Below, piece by piece: positions 8,617 through 17,747 of a stretch of 64,000 bases of DNA. Position 1 is the first letter of the stretch, and each line of letters starts with the position of its first letter. The translations under genes were made by a program, and so were the position numbers. This DNA is from Amycolatopsis iheyensis (lineage in GTDB: Bacteria; Actinomycetota; Actinomycetes; Mycobacteriales; Pseudonocardiaceae): contig NZ_JAMXQV010000020.1 in assembly GCF_024703995.1 (NCBI RefSeq), positions 124,001 to 188,000 of the forward strand, read 5' to 3'. The notes beneath the pieces were generated by a model. That model ran no database searches, had not been told where the DNA came from, and saw only the letters and a list, made by a program, of their open reading frames with translations.

Positions 8617-9384
8617 ATGCCGGAAACCCGCCACCTCACCCCGCCGCCCGGGCCGACGCCGGAAGGGCAGGGCTGGCTGCCCTCCGGCTTCCACCTCGGC
8701 ACCCACCGCCACACCGAGGGCCAGCTGGTGTACGCGGCCGCCGGCGTGTTCGCCACGACCACCGCGCTCGGGACCTGGATCGCGCCGGCCAACCGGGTCA
8801 CCTGGACGCCACCCGGGTTCGACCACTCCCACCGCTGCTTCGGCCGGACCGACTTCCGGCTCGTGGTCATCCCGGCCGAGCAGTGCGGTGAGCTCGTGGC
8901 GCGCCCCGGCGTGTTCGCGGTCAGCCCGCTCCTGCGCGAGGCCCTCCTGGCGCTGACCGACCCCGCCGAGCGCCGCCCGGGCGCCCACCGGCGGCTGCGC
9001 GCGGTCGTCGTCGACGAGCTCGCCGGGCCACCCGAACAGTCCCTGCACCTGCCCGAACCACGCGACGACCGGCTGCGCGCCGTCACCACGCTCCTGCACG
9101 CCGACCCCGCGCGGCCGGAGACGCTGGGCGAACTGGGCCGGGCGGCCGGAGCGAGCGAACGCACCCTCGGCCGCCTGTTCCAGGCCGAGCTCGGCATGGG
9201 TTTCCTGCGCTGGCGCACGATCCTGCGCGTGCACCACGCCCTGGTCCACCTCACCGAAGGCCGGTCGGTCCTCGACACCGCGATGGCGTGCGGGTGGGCC
9301 AACCCGTCGAGCTTCATCGACGCCTTCACCGACGTCGTCGGCCAGACGCCGGGCCGCTATCAGGCCGGACTGGGCCGGCACTGA
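8617..9384 (+). CDS. AraC-family transcriptional regulator
   Basis: This 255-residue protein has an N-terminal cupin sensor (about residues 20-90, with HRHTEGQLVYA and PPGFDHSHRC) and a C-terminal double helix-turn-helix (about 160-250), including TLGELGRAAGASERTLGRLF and the FIDAFTDVVGQTPGRYQ signature. A TAGGCT at 8603-8608 sits eight bases before the ATG, so the transcript may be leaderless. It lies 72 bases upstream of pobA on the same strand, and AraC-type PobR proteins commonly activate pobA. Control of pobA is therefore plausible but inferred. Confidence 0.85.
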   Translation: MPETRHLTPPPGPTPEGQGWLPSGFHLGTHRHTEGQLVYAAAGVFATTTALGTWIAPANRVTWTPPGFDHSHRCFGRTDFRLVVIPAEQCGELVARPGVFAVSPLLREALLALTDPAERRPGAHRRLRAVVVDELAGPPEQSLHLPEPRDDRLRAVTTLLHADPARPETLGELGRAAGASERTLGRLFQAELGMGFLRWRTILRVHHALVHLTEGRSVLDTAMACGWANPSSFIDAFTDVVGQTPGRYQAGLGRH

Positions 9385-9456
9385 CTTGGCGGGTTTCCGG
9401 TATGCGGTGTCGCTTCACCGGTTGGTGGCGGCCGCCGCCAGGTCCACAGTGGAGTC

Positions 9457-10593
9457 ATGACCGAACACACCACCGTCGTCGTCATCGGGGCCGGGGTCGC
9501 CGGGCTCACCCTCGGGAACATCCTGCTGCGCAACGGAATCGACTGCGTCGTCCTCGAGAAGCACAGCCGCGTCCACGTCGAACAACGCCAACGAGCCGGG
9601 ACCGTCGACAGCCGCGGCGTGCGCATGTTCCGCGCGTGGGGACTCGACGAGGTGCTGGCGAACGACACCCCGACCGACGTCGAAGCCGGCTTCTTCCTCG
9701 ACGGCGAGGAGCTGCCCCTCGAGCTCGGCGACGACGACAGCGTCTTCCTGCCCCAGCAGGTCCTCGTCCGGAACCTCACGGACGTCTTCCTGCGCGGCGG
9801 CGGCGATCTCCGCTTCGAAGCCGGCGGCGTCACCCTGGAAAACCTCGACCGGCCCGTCGTGCGGTACGCGGACCAGGTCGTCACCGCCGACTTCATCGCC
9901 GGCTGCGACGGCGACCGCGGCGTCAGCCGGGCGGCCGTCCCCGCCGGCGTCCTCACCCGGTACTCCCGCGAATACGGCTACGCCTGGCTGAGCATCCTGG
10001 CCGAGGTGCCCGCGAACCCGTCCGGCATGGCGATCCATTCCCGCGGCCTGGCAGGGATGATCCCCCGCGGCGCGCACGCCAGCCGCGGCTACCTCCAGTG
10101 CGCACTCGACGACGGTCTCGAGCACTGGCCGGACGAGCGCGTGTGGAGCGAACTGGCCGCCCGGTTCGGCCGCCCGGTCACGCCCGGCCGGATCGCCGAC
10201 AAGCGGCTGGTGCCACTGCGGAACGTCGTCCACAGCCCGATGCACCACGCCCGGCTGTACCTGCTCGGGGACGCGGCGCACATCGTCCCGCCGATGAGTG
10301 CCAAGGGGATCCACCTCGCCCTCTTCGACACCGAAGTCTTCGCGCGCGCCGTCATCCGGCAGGTGCGGGAGAACGACGCGAGCCTGCTCGACGCCTATTC
10401 GGAGACGTGCCTGAGCCACGTCTGGAACTACCAGGCGTTCGCGTCGTGGATCACCGACGTCATGCACGACGCCGGAGACCCGTCCCACGCGGGGGAATTC
10501 CGCAGGCGGGTCGCCCGCGCGGAGCTGGCGCGCCAGTTCACCTCACCCGCCGCGAGCCGCCTCTTCGGCGAGTTCATGGCCGGGGTGAACTAG
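9457..10593 (+). CDS. pobA: 4-hydroxybenzoate 3-monooxygenase
   Basis: The 378-residue flavoprotein has the FAD dinucleotide site VVIGAGVAGLTLG at residues 8-20, the RAGTVDSRG segment near 48, the DG motif in AGCDGDRG and the second FAD motif LYLLGDAAHIVPPMSAKG near residue 270. Length and the C-terminal HVWNYQAFASWITD helix match PobA and not the wider UbiH group. It converts 4-hydroxybenzoate to protocatechuate using NAD(P)H and O2. No protocatechuate ring-cleavage genes are in the window. Its stop overlaps the stop of the convergent YbaB-like gene. Confidence 0.88.
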   Translation: MTEHTTVVVIGAGVAGLTLGNILLRNGIDCVVLEKHSRVHVEQRQRAGTVDSRGVRMFRAWGLDEVLANDTPTDVEAGFFLDGEELPLELGDDDSVFLPQQVLVRNLTDVFLRGGGDLRFEAGGVTLENLDRPVVRYADQVVTADFIAGCDGDRGVSRAAVPAGVLTRYSREYGYAWLSILAEVPANPSGMAIHSRGLAGMIPRGAHASRGYLQCALDDGLEHWPDERVWSELAARFGRPVTPGRIADKRLVPLRNVVHSPMHHARLYLLGDAAHIVPPMSAKGIHLALFDTEVFARAVIRQVRENDASLLDAYSETCLSHVWNYQAFASWITDVMHDAGDPSHAGEFRRRVARAELARQFTSPAASRLFGEFMAGVN

Positions 10594-11084
10594 CGGTCCG
10601 AGCGCAGCGAAGCCGGGTCGAAGGACTCCCAGTAAGCGTCCTCGTCCTCGACACTCGCGGCCGCCGGCGGCTCGGGGGCCTCGGCTCCCAGCCGCTCGGC
10701 CCGCAGCCGCTGGAACTCCTCCACCGTCATGCCCGGGTCGTCGTCCTCGGCCCGTGCGGGCGCCGGCATCCCGGTCATCTGCTCGATCATGTACGTCATG
10801 TCTTCGCCGAGCAGCAGCGCGACCTTGTTGTAGCCGTCCTGGGTCGCCTCGCGCATGGCCGCCCGCACGACCTCCACCACCCGCGGTCCCAGGCCCTCGC
10901 CCAGGTTCACCGCCGACGGCGCCAGCCACAGCCGCAGGAGCTTGCCGCGGCCGTCGACCGTCGCTTCGACCTGGCCGTCGAGGTCGTGGGCCGTGCCCGA
11001 CGCCGACGCCAGCAGCTCGTCGACGCGGGACATCGCCTCTTCGCGCGCCCGGGCCTGGGAAATCAGCTCACGCGTGGTGACCAC
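10590..11084 (-). CDS. YbaB/EbfC-family protein (EspL-like)
   Basis: The 164-residue product begins at a GTG and carries the YbaB fold at about residues 10-110: a helix with AREEAMSRVDELLASASG, then VEATVDGRGKLLRLWL and a second helix VVEVVRAAMREA. The last 50 residues are acidic and Pro/Ala-rich. YbaB proteins bind DNA in some bacteria, but this family also includes EspL of ESX secretion loci. Here it is the last gene of a unit with an EspC-like protein and an NlpC/P60 hydrolase, which favours a secretion-associated role. Confidence 0.75.
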   Translation of the reverse strand: MVTTRELISQARAREEAMSRVDELLASASGTAHDLDGQVEATVDGRGKLLRLWLAPSAVNLGEGLGPRVVEVVRAAMREATQDGYNKVALLLGEDMTYMIEQMTGMPAPARAEDDDPGMTVEEFQRLRAERLGAEAPEPPAAASVEDEDAYWESFDPASLRSDR

Positions 11085-11090
11085 CGGCGC

Positions 11091-11471
11091 TCACCTTCCG
11101 TACGAGTAGGTGTCGGCGTCCGGGTCGTCGTCCGGGATCGGTTCGTAGCCCAGGGTTCCGAGCTGCTCCGCCGGGAGAACCGGCGCCAGCGCGTGGTACA
11201 TCTTGTCGCCCGCTCGCCGGGTTGCACGCTGCGCCAGCTCGAAGATCTGGTCGGCGAGCACCGCCGAGCCCTGGCGCAGTGCCGAGCGGTGGATGGTGAG
11301 CCCGGTCAGCAGCCCACCCGGCGCGACCTGGACCTCGATCGTGCTGTCCGAAGACGACGCCTTGCCCACCACCGGGCCCGAGCGTGCGAACCGCGCGGAA
11401 GCGTCGGCCTCCGCCCGGTCCGCCGCTTCGGCGATCCGCGCGGCGGTCAGGTCGATGTCGATGTCAGCCAC
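11091..11471 (-). CDS. Second YbaB-like small protein
   Basis: This 126-residue protein lies six bases upstream of the previous gene. Its N-terminal helix (residues 5-30), the strand TIEVQVAPGGLLTGLTIH and the following helix SAVLADQIFELAQRATRRA repeat the YbaB plan in a more divergent form. The C-terminus is acidic (DDDPDAD). The two may form a heterodimer. No enzymatic residues are visible. Confidence 0.65.
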   Translation of the reverse strand: MADIDIDLTAARIAEAADRAEADASARFARSGPVVGKASSSDSTIEVQVAPGGLLTGLTIHRSALRQGSAVLADQIFELAQRATRRAGDKMYHALAPVLPAEQLGTLGYEPIPDDDPDADTYSYGR

Positions 11472-11481
11472 GGAGACGAAC

Positions 11482-12621
11482 CTAGCCGGTCGGGCGGTAG
11501 AAGCCGATGAACGACTGTCCCGCGTTCGTGGTGCGGATCTTGCTGATCTGCACCGGGTCGCCGGCCTCGACCATCTGGCCGTCGCCGATCACCATCGCCA
11601 CGTGACCCGACCAGACGACCAGGTCACCGGGCAGCAGCTGGTCGATCGAGGGCACCTCGGCCCCGACCGTCTGCTGCGCCGCCGTCCGCGGCAGCTGCAG
11701 CCCCGCGTCCTGGTACGACGTCATCGTCAGCCCACTGCAGTCGAGGCCCTGCCCGCGTGCGGTGCCGCCCCACACGTACGGCACGCCGAGCTGCGAAAGC
11801 GCGTTGCGCACCGCCTTCGCGGCGGTCTCGTTCGGCGCCATGACCTGCTTGCCGCCGGGCAGGTTGATCGCGACGCCGGAGCCGGGCTGCGGCGGGATCG
11901 CGACCGGCAGCCGCGGCTTGTGCACGGCGCCGCCGCCCCCACCGCCGCCGCCTCCGCCACCGCCGCCTCCCCCATCGGAACCGCCGCCGGAGTAGCCGCT
12001 GTTGCTGTTGAACGACGACCCGACCTTCGTCGAGGACGCACTCGAGGTCGACGTCGACTGCTCGCCGCCACCGAGCCGCGTGCCGATGTCGGTGAGCTGG
12101 TTGATCGTCTGCTCGCTGAAGGTAGCGGCCTGGCCGGTGAGCTGGCTGATCTTCGTCTGCAGCTTCATCAGGATGTCGCGCGACGCGGCCGCGCGGCTCT
12201 CCGGCGGCTGGATCGTCTTGACCGCGGCCAGCGCCTTCATCGACGCCGAGATCTCCTTGATGATCTGGTCGCGGACCTGGTCGTTCTTGATCTCGCCGAC
12301 GTGCAGCGACTCGGCCGCCTCGGCGACGGCCTTCTCGATTTCGGCGCTCTCGTCGAGCAGGTCCTGGACCTCCTTCTCCAGGCTCTGCGACGTCGCGGTG
12401 GCGCGGTCGGTCGTCGAGCCGGAGCTGGCGGAAGCCAGGTTGACGCGCTGGTCGGCCGCGGTGTCACGGGTGCGGCCCACCGACGTCTGCAGCGCGACGT
12501 GCGCGTCCCGCGCGCCGCCGATCGCGGCCGGGTCGTGGCGCAGCTTGTCGGCGAACCGGTTCGTGGTGTCCAGGCCGTGCCGGACGAGCTGGTCGGCGTG
12601 GTGCTCGGTCACCTCGGTCAC
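11482..12621 (-). CDS. NlpC/P60 peptidoglycan hydrolase with poly-glycine hinge, no signal peptide
   Basis: The 379-residue protein has a long helical N-terminal half (residues 1-200), a low-complexity Ser/Gly linker with a run of about 15 glycines, and a C-terminal NlpC/P60 domain (about 265-379). The catalytic cysteine is in GQGLDCSGLT and the histidine in WSGHVAMVIG; PGDLVVW precedes it. The family cuts peptide stems of cell-wall peptidoglycan. A wall enzyme needs export, yet there is no Sec or Tat signal; the WXG-like helical N-terminus and the EspC-like neighbour, which overlaps by four bases, suggest type VII export. No ESX core genes are in the window. Confidence 0.82.
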   Translation of the reverse strand: MTEVTEHHADQLVRHGLDTTNRFADKLRHDPAAIGGARDAHVALQTSVGRTRDTAADQRVNLASASSGSTTDRATATSQSLEKEVQDLLDESAEIEKAVAEAAESLHVGEIKNDQVRDQIIKEISASMKALAAVKTIQPPESRAAASRDILMKLQTKISQLTGQAATFSEQTINQLTDIGTRLGGGEQSTSTSSASSTKVGSSFNSNSGYSGGGSDGGGGGGGGGGGGGGGAVHKPRLPVAIPPQPGSGVAINLPGGKQVMAPNETAAKAVRNALSQLGVPYVWGGTARGQGLDCSGLTMTSYQDAGLQLPRTAAQQTVGAEVPSIDQLLPGDLVVWSGHVAMVIGDGQMVEAGDPVQISKIRTTNAGQSFIGFYRPTG

Positions 12622-12956
12622 GCGAGGTCCTGCCCGAGCCGCCGCACGACGTCACCGTGCTCGCCTTCGACCGCCGCGTAGTTGCGGTCGGTCTGGCGGG
12701 CGGCTTCGCCGACCTGGCGCCAGCCGCCGCCGACGCGGTGCATCTTCTCCTGCAGCGCGCGCATGCGGCCGCTGTAGGCGCCGGAGAAGCCGGATTCGCC
12801 ACCCATCTCGGAGAAGCCGTGGCCGCCGAGCGTCACGTGCGGGCCGACGTGCTTGTCGGCCGCGCCCTTGACGTCGTCACCGAGCGGGTCGACTTCGCGC
12901 GCGTACCGCGTGTACGCGCCGTCGTCGACATGAAACCCCTGATGCGAACCGTCCAC
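12618..12956 (-). CDS. EspC-like type VII secretion target
   Basis: The 112-residue protein starts at GTG 12954-12956. It is a helical-hairpin candidate: a helix at about 12-35, a Gly-rich turn at 42-60, and a helix from 60 to the end with GGGWRQVGEAARQTDRNYAAVEGE. The W near the turn and the Y-x-x-x-E spacing resemble WXG100/EspC substrates of type VII secretion. It is the first gene of the four-gene unit and overlaps the NlpC/P60 gene by four bases, as expected for co-exported partners. Assignment is by layout. Confidence 0.65.
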   Translation of the reverse strand: MDGSHQGFHVDDGAYTRYAREVDPLGDDVKGAADKHVGPHVTLGGHGFSEMGGESGFSGAYSGRMRALQEKMHRVGGGWRQVGEAARQTDRNYAAVEGEHGDVVRRLGQDLA

Positions 12957-13066
12957 TGGCCCTCCCTGTCACCGGAGGTGCGACGTGCGCGTGCGACCCC
13001 CGGTTCCCCTGCTGCGGGATTCAGCCTAGACCACGGTCCGTACCCGAGTGGGCGAATTGCCCGGAC

Positions 13067-13873
13067 TCAGCCGGTGACCTTCGCGAGCCAGCTCGGGTCC
13101 TGCCAGGACACGATCGTGCCGTTCGAAGCGACCGTCGGCGTGCCGAAGCCGCTCTGCCCGTTCCCGAAGTCCTGCACCAGCTTCGGGTCGTTCTCGATCT
13201 GCTGGAACGCCGCGTTGATCTGCTGGTCGTAGGTGCCGGCGTTGACCGTCTGGGAGAACTTCGGGTCGGTGATGCCGACGTCGCCGCCGAGCTTGACCAG
13301 CTGCGCCTTGTCATAGCCGCGCTTGCCCTCTTCGGGCTGGTTGGCGAACAGCGCGTCGTGGAACTGGACGAACTTGCCGGCGTCGGCCGCCGCGAGCGCC
13401 GCGTTCGCCGAGTCCAGCGAGTAGCCCGGCGGGTCGGAACGGTCGTTGAGCAGCGGCACCATGTGGTAGCGCACCTGCAGCTTGCCGTCGTTGACCGCCT
13501 GCTCGATCTGGGTCTTGTAGGTCTTCTCGAACTGCCCGCAGATCGGGCAGAGGAAGTCCGCGTAGACGTCGATCGAGGCCTTCGCGCCCGGCTTGCCGAC
13601 GGTGACGACCACGCCGTCGCGCTTCTGCACGACGTCCGTCGCGAGCGACGTGCCGCCGCCGGGGGTGATCGTCTGCCCCTCGGTCTTGTTCTTGTCCGAG
13701 ATCGTCCAGATCACGCCGCCGATGACCAGCGCGGCCACCACGACCACGGCCGCGATCCCGATGACCCACTTCCGCGTGTCCGTCGAGGCGCCCCTGGCCT
13801 GGGCCACCGCCTTGGCTCCCCCGGCCTGCGCCGCCTGACGACGCTTCCGAGCGGTCCGCTCAGCTCCACCCAC
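13067..13873 (-). CDS. Membrane-anchored DsbA-family thiol oxidoreductase
   Basis: The 268-residue protein has a basic cytoplasmic tail (1-35), one transmembrane helix (36-57) and an extracytoplasmic thioredoxin-like domain. The active site is CPIC at residues 109-112 in YADFLCPICGQFEK. The C-terminal half carries the helical insert and the GTPTVASNGTIV loop with the cis-proline expected of DsbA-like proteins. It probably makes or exchanges disulfides in exported proteins. The next gene, six bases downstream of the MauE-like stop, is consistent with a joint redox unit. Confidence 0.88.
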   Translation of the reverse strand: MGGAERTARKRRQAAQAGGAKAVAQARGASTDTRKWVIGIAAVVVVAALVIGGVIWTISDKNKTEGQTITPGGGTSLATDVVQKRDGVVVTVGKPGAKASIDVYADFLCPICGQFEKTYKTQIEQAVNDGKLQVRYHMVPLLNDRSDPPGYSLDSANAALAAADAGKFVQFHDALFANQPEEGKRGYDKAQLVKLGGDVGITDPKFSQTVNAGTYDQQINAAFQQIENDPKLVQDFGNGQSGFGTPTVASNGTIVSWQDPSWLAKVTG

Positions 13874-13879
13874 TGTGAA

Positions 13880-14407
13880 TCAGTTCCCTTCCGCGATACC
13901 CGAGTAGTCGGCCTCGGGCTCGGTGGAGTTCCCGCGACCTCGCGCCAGCCAGCCGTCGAGCGACAGCCAAGTGCGCGGACGCGCCAGCAGCCACACGGCC
14001 AGCAGCGCGAACCCCGAGTCGCGAAGGATCTCCTGCGGGTACTCCGTCTGTCCCGCCGCCACCTGGCCACCGCCGCCGAAGCACCCGCAGTCGATGCTCA
14101 GCCCGCGCGCCCACGACTGGGCGATCCCGGCGATGAGCACGAGCAACAGCACCAGCGCGGCGCCCGCGACCCACCGGGTCGCCAGGCCCGCGAGCAGGAA
14201 CAGCCCGAGCACGAGTTCGACGAGCGGCAGCGCGATGGCCACCACGTTGGCGAGTGCGTCCGGCAGCACGTCGTAGGCCTTGACGGCGATCAACGTCTGG
14301 CCCGGGTCCGCCAGCTTCAGCGCACCGGAAACGAGCCAGACGGCCGCCAGCCCGAGCCGGGCGAGCGTGCCGACGGCGTCCAGCACGGGTTGGGACGGTC
14401 GCACCAC
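13880..14407 (-). CDS. MauE/DoxX-like membrane protein
   Basis: The 175-residue protein starts at GTG 14405-14407 (a second GTG follows directly). It has four hydrophobic helices (about 10-30, 50-75, 80-100 and 128-148) and the motif SIDCGCFGGGG between helices 3 and 4, whose two cysteines are typical of MauE-type proteins. Such proteins support disulfide formation with a DsbA-like partner. It lies six bases before the DsbA-like gene. Confidence 0.82.
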   Translation of the reverse strand: MVRPSQPVLDAVGTLARLGLAAVWLVSGALKLADPGQTLIAVKAYDVLPDALANVVAIALPLVELVLGLFLLAGLATRWVAGAALVLLLVLIAGIAQSWARGLSIDCGCFGGGGQVAAGQTEYPQEILRDSGFALLAVWLLARPRTWLSLDGWLARGRGNSTEPEADYSGIAEGN

Positions 14408-14474
14408 GCACTTAGGCTAACGGGAGGACCTGAGAACTTCGTGAGGGCACGGCGGTGGTGGAGGGAGGGGCGGG

Positions 14475-15305
14475 ATGCGGTGGCGCGGACTCCTGATCCC
14501 GGCGTTGCTCCTGGTCACGGCGTCGGCGTGCGGCCCGGCCCAGGTTTCGCCGACCGACTCGCTGGTGACCAGGGCCAGTGCCACGGATCACCTGACCATC
14601 GGCATCCGGTTCGACGCGCCGGGACTTTCCGAGCACACCGTCGACGGCCGGTTCGTCGGGTTCGACGTCGATGTCGCGACTTTCGTCGCATCGGAGCTGG
14701 GTGTCGCGGCGAAGGACATCACGTGGCGCGAGACGACGTCGGCGACGCGGGAAACGGACCTCACCTCGGGGGCGGTCGACCTGGTCGTGGCGACGTACTC
14801 GATCACCGACAAGCGCAAGCAGGTGGTGTCGTTCGCCGGGCCGTACTTCACCACCGGCCAGGACCTGCTGGTGCGGCGCACCTCCCCCGACATCACCGGG
14901 CCGGAGGCGCTGAACGGGCGGCGGCTGTGCTCGGTCACCGGCTCGACGCCGGCGCAGCAGGTCAAGGACCGGTTCGCCCAGGCCGTGCAGCTGGTGGAGT
15001 ACCCGCGGTACCCGGACTGCGTGACGGCGCTGCTCGCCGGGCAGATCGACGCGGTGACGACCGACGGGGTGATCCTCGCCGGGTACGTCGCGCGTGACCC
15101 GGAGCTGCTGAAGGTGGTCGGGAAGCCGTTTTCGAAGGAGAGCTACGGCGTCGGCCTGCGCAAGGGCGACGGCCAGGGCGTGAACGCGGTCGACGACGCG
15201 ATCCGCAAGATGATCTCCTCCGGCGAGTGGCTGCGCTCGCTCAACGCGAACATCGGGCCGTCCGGCTACCAGCTGCCCGCCCCACCCGAGGTCACCGCGA
15301 AGTGA
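14475..15305 (+). CDS. Lipoprotein, glutamate/amino-acid ABC substrate-binding protein
   Basis: The 276-residue protein has a lipobox TASAC with Cys19 as the lipidation site. The mature part is a type-3 solute-binding protein with TIGIRFDAPGLSE, GFDVDVATFVASEL and GPYFTTGQDLLV motifs, like GlnH/GluB. It would capture an acidic or polar amino acid at the outer face of the membrane. No permease or ATPase genes adjoin it, so it is an orphan binding protein; instead its stop overlaps the hrpB start by four bases. A GGAGGG ribosome site precedes the ATG. Confidence 0.87.
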   Translation: MRWRGLLIPALLLVTASACGPAQVSPTDSLVTRASATDHLTIGIRFDAPGLSEHTVDGRFVGFDVDVATFVASELGVAAKDITWRETTSATRETDLTSGAVDLVVATYSITDKRKQVVSFAGPYFTTGQDLLVRRTSPDITGPEALNGRRLCSVTGSTPAQQVKDRFAQAVQLVEYPRYPDCVTALLAGQIDAVTTDGVILAGYVARDPELLKVVGKPFSKESYGVGLRKGDGQGVNAVDDAIRKMISSGEWLRSLNANIGPSGYQLPAPPEVTAK

Positions 15306-17677
15306 AGCTGCCCGACCTGCCCGTTCGCGCCGTCCTGCCCGAAGTTCTTTCGGCGCTGGACGACCACGGCACCGCGGTGCTCGTCGCGCCGCCCGGCACG
15401 GGGAAGACGACGCTGGTGCCGCTGGCGCTGGCTTCGGCGGGGTCCGGCCGGATCGTCGTCGCCGAACCCCGGCGGCTGGCGGCGCGGGCCGCGGCGGCGC
15501 GGATGGCCGCGATCCTGGGCGAGCCGGTCGGCGAGACGGTGGGGTACGCCGTTCGCGGCGACCGGAAGGTGTCGGCGCGGACCCGCGTCGAGGTCGTGAC
15601 GTCGGGGCTGCTGGTGCGGCGCGTCCAGGGCGACCCGGAGCTGCCCGGCGTGTCGACGGTGCTGCTCGACGAGTGCCACGAGCGGCACCTGGACGCGGAC
15701 CTGCTGCTGGCGCTGCTGCTGGACGTTCGCGCGGGCCTGCGTGACGACCTGCGGCTGCTGGCGACGTCGGCGACGGTGGCGTCCGGCCGTCTTTCCACAC
15801 TTTTGGGTGACGCTCCGGTGCTCACCGCCACGGCGCCGACCTACCCCGTTTCGTTCTCCTACCTGCCACCCGCGCGAGGCGAGCGCATCGAGGCGTGCGT
15901 CGCGCGGGCGGTGCGGACGGCGTTGTCTTCCGGCGAAGGCGACGTGCTCGCCTTCCTCCCGGGCGCGGGTGAAATCGCGCGGACCGCGGGCTTGCTTTCG
16001 CTGTCCGATGTAGACGTCCTGCCGCTGCACGGCCGGCTGTCGGCGGCGCACCAGGACGACGCGCTGCGGCCGCGTTCCCGGCGTCGGGTCGTGCTGGCGA
16101 CGGCGGTGGCCGAGTCGAGCCTGACCGTGCCGGGCGTGCGGGCCGTGGTCGATTCGGGCCTGGCGCGGGTGCCGCGCGTCGACCACCGGCGTGGGCTGCC
16201 CGGCCTGGCGACGGTGCGGGTGTCGGCCGCGGTGGCGACGCAGCGGTCCGGCCGCGCGGGCCGCGAGGGGCCCGGACGGGCGTACCGCTGCTGGGCTTCG
16301 CACGAGCAGGCGTTGCTGCCGGCGTACCCGGAGCCGGAGATCCGCACAGCGGAACTGGCCCGGCTGGCGCTCGAGCTGGCGTGCTGGGCCACACCGGACG
16401 GGAGCGGGCTGGCCTGGTGGGACCCGCCGGGTGAGGGCGCGCTGGCGGCGGGCCGGGCGTTGCTCGAGACGCTGGGCGCGACGGCGGACGGCGTGGTGAC
16501 CGAGCGCGGGCGCCGGATGGCCGGCCTGGGCCTGCACCCCCGGCTGGCGCGGGCGTTGCTCGACGGCGCTTCGGAGGTCGGCGCCCGGAACGCGGCGGAG
16601 GTGGTGGCCCTGCTGGACGCGGGCGCCAAGCTGACCGACGTCGAGGCGGAGCTGCGCCGGTTGCGGTCGGCGGGTGACAAACCCGCGCGGCGGTGGAAGC
16701 GTGAAGTGCAGCGTCTTTCGAAGCTCGTTGCCGGTGCAGGCAAGCAGGATCCCGCGCTGGTCGTCGCGCTCGCGCACCCCGAGCGGCTCGCGCGACGGCG
16801 TCCCGGCGGTGCGCCCGTGTACCTCATGGCCGGCGGCACCGCGGCGGAGCTCCCGCCGGGCAGCGGGCTCGACGCCGAATGGCTGGCCGTCGCCGAAGCC
16901 ACCCGGGATCCCGGCCGGGTCCACGGCACCATCCGCCTCGCCGCGGCCGCCGACGAACGGCTCGCCACCCGCGTCGCCGGAGTGTCCGAAGTGGACGAGG
17001 TCAGCTGGGACGGCGATGTGGTGGCCCAGCGCGTCCGGAAGCTCGGCGCGATCACACTGTCTTCGAAACCGTTGCCGGACGCCGATGTCCACGACGCCCT
17101 CGTGACCGGCCTCCGCGAAAACGGCCTCGGCCTGCTGAAGTGGAGCCAGGACGCGACCCGGCTCCGCGAGCGCATGGCTTTCCTCCACCGCGTCGTGGGC
17201 GCCCCGTGGCCCGCGGTGGACGACACCACCTTGCTGTCCGATGTGGACAGGTGGCTCGACCTCTCGGGTGCCCGCCGCAAGGCCGACCTCGCGAACCTCA
17301 ACGCGGGGACGGCGTTGAAGGCGCTGTTGCCGTGGCCGGAGGCGGCGAAGCTCGACGACCTCGCCCCGGACCGCCTGGAAGTCCCGTCGGGGTCGCACAT
17401 CCGCGTCGACTACCGCGGTGACCAGCCGGTGCTCGCCGTCAAGCTGCAGGAGACCTTCGGCTGGACCGAGACGCCCACGCTGGCCGGCGTCCCGGTCGTG
17501 CTGCACCTGCTCTCCCCCGCCGGCCGGCCCGCCGCGATCACCGCCGACCTCGCGGGCTTCTGGGCCGGCGGTTACCAGGCCGTCCGCGCCGACCTGCGCG
17601 GCCGCTACCCGAAGCACCCGTGGCCGGAGGACCCGGCCACGGCCGCCCCGACCCGGCACACCCGCCGCCGCACCTGA
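15302..17677 (+). CDS. hrpB: ATP-dependent helicase HrpB
   Basis: Starting at GTG 15302, the 791-residue protein is a DExH helicase. Walker A GTGKTT is at residues 32-37, the DECH box at 123-126 in LLDECHERHLD, an SAT motif (LATSATVASG) follows, and motif VI reads QRSGRAGREGPGRAYR. A helicase-associated domain and the C-terminal HrpB domain ending near PKHPWPEDP complete the usual length. The role is ATP-driven RNA/DNA remodelling; its target in actinobacteria is not established. Coupling to the binding-protein gene appears to be only positional. Confidence 0.95.
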   Translation: MKLPDLPVRAVLPEVLSALDDHGTAVLVAPPGTGKTTLVPLALASAGSGRIVVAEPRRLAARAAAARMAAILGEPVGETVGYAVRGDRKVSARTRVEVVTSGLLVRRVQGDPELPGVSTVLLDECHERHLDADLLLALLLDVRAGLRDDLRLLATSATVASGRLSTLLGDAPVLTATAPTYPVSFSYLPPARGERIEACVARAVRTALSSGEGDVLAFLPGAGEIARTAGLLSLSDVDVLPLHGRLSAAHQDDALRPRSRRRVVLATAVAESSLTVPGVRAVVDSGLARVPRVDHRRGLPGLATVRVSAAVATQRSGRAGREGPGRAYRCWASHEQALLPAYPEPEIRTAELARLALELACWATPDGSGLAWWDPPGEGALAAGRALLETLGATADGVVTERGRRMAGLGLHPRLARALLDGASEVGARNAAEVVALLDAGAKLTDVEAELRRLRSAGDKPARRWKREVQRLSKLVAGAGKQDPALVVALAHPERLARRRPGGAPVYLMAGGTAAELPPGSGLDAEWLAVAEATRDPGRVHGTIRLAAAADERLATRVAGVSEVDEVSWDGDVVAQRVRKLGAITLSSKPLPDADVHDALVTGLRENGLGLLKWSQDATRLRERMAFLHRVVGAPWPAVDDTTLLSDVDRWLDLSGARRKADLANLNAGTALKALLPWPEAAKLDDLAPDRLEVPSGSHIRVDYRGDQPVLAVKLQETFGWTETPTLAGVPVVLHLLSPAGRPAAITADLAGFWAGGYQAVRADLRGRYPKHPWPEDPATAAPTRHTRRRT

Positions 17678-17747
17678 CGAAAGTCGGGGGCGGCCCACGA
17701 CCGTCGTCCGATGTCCGCGCACCCCCGCGCGCCGCAGACTCCTTCCC

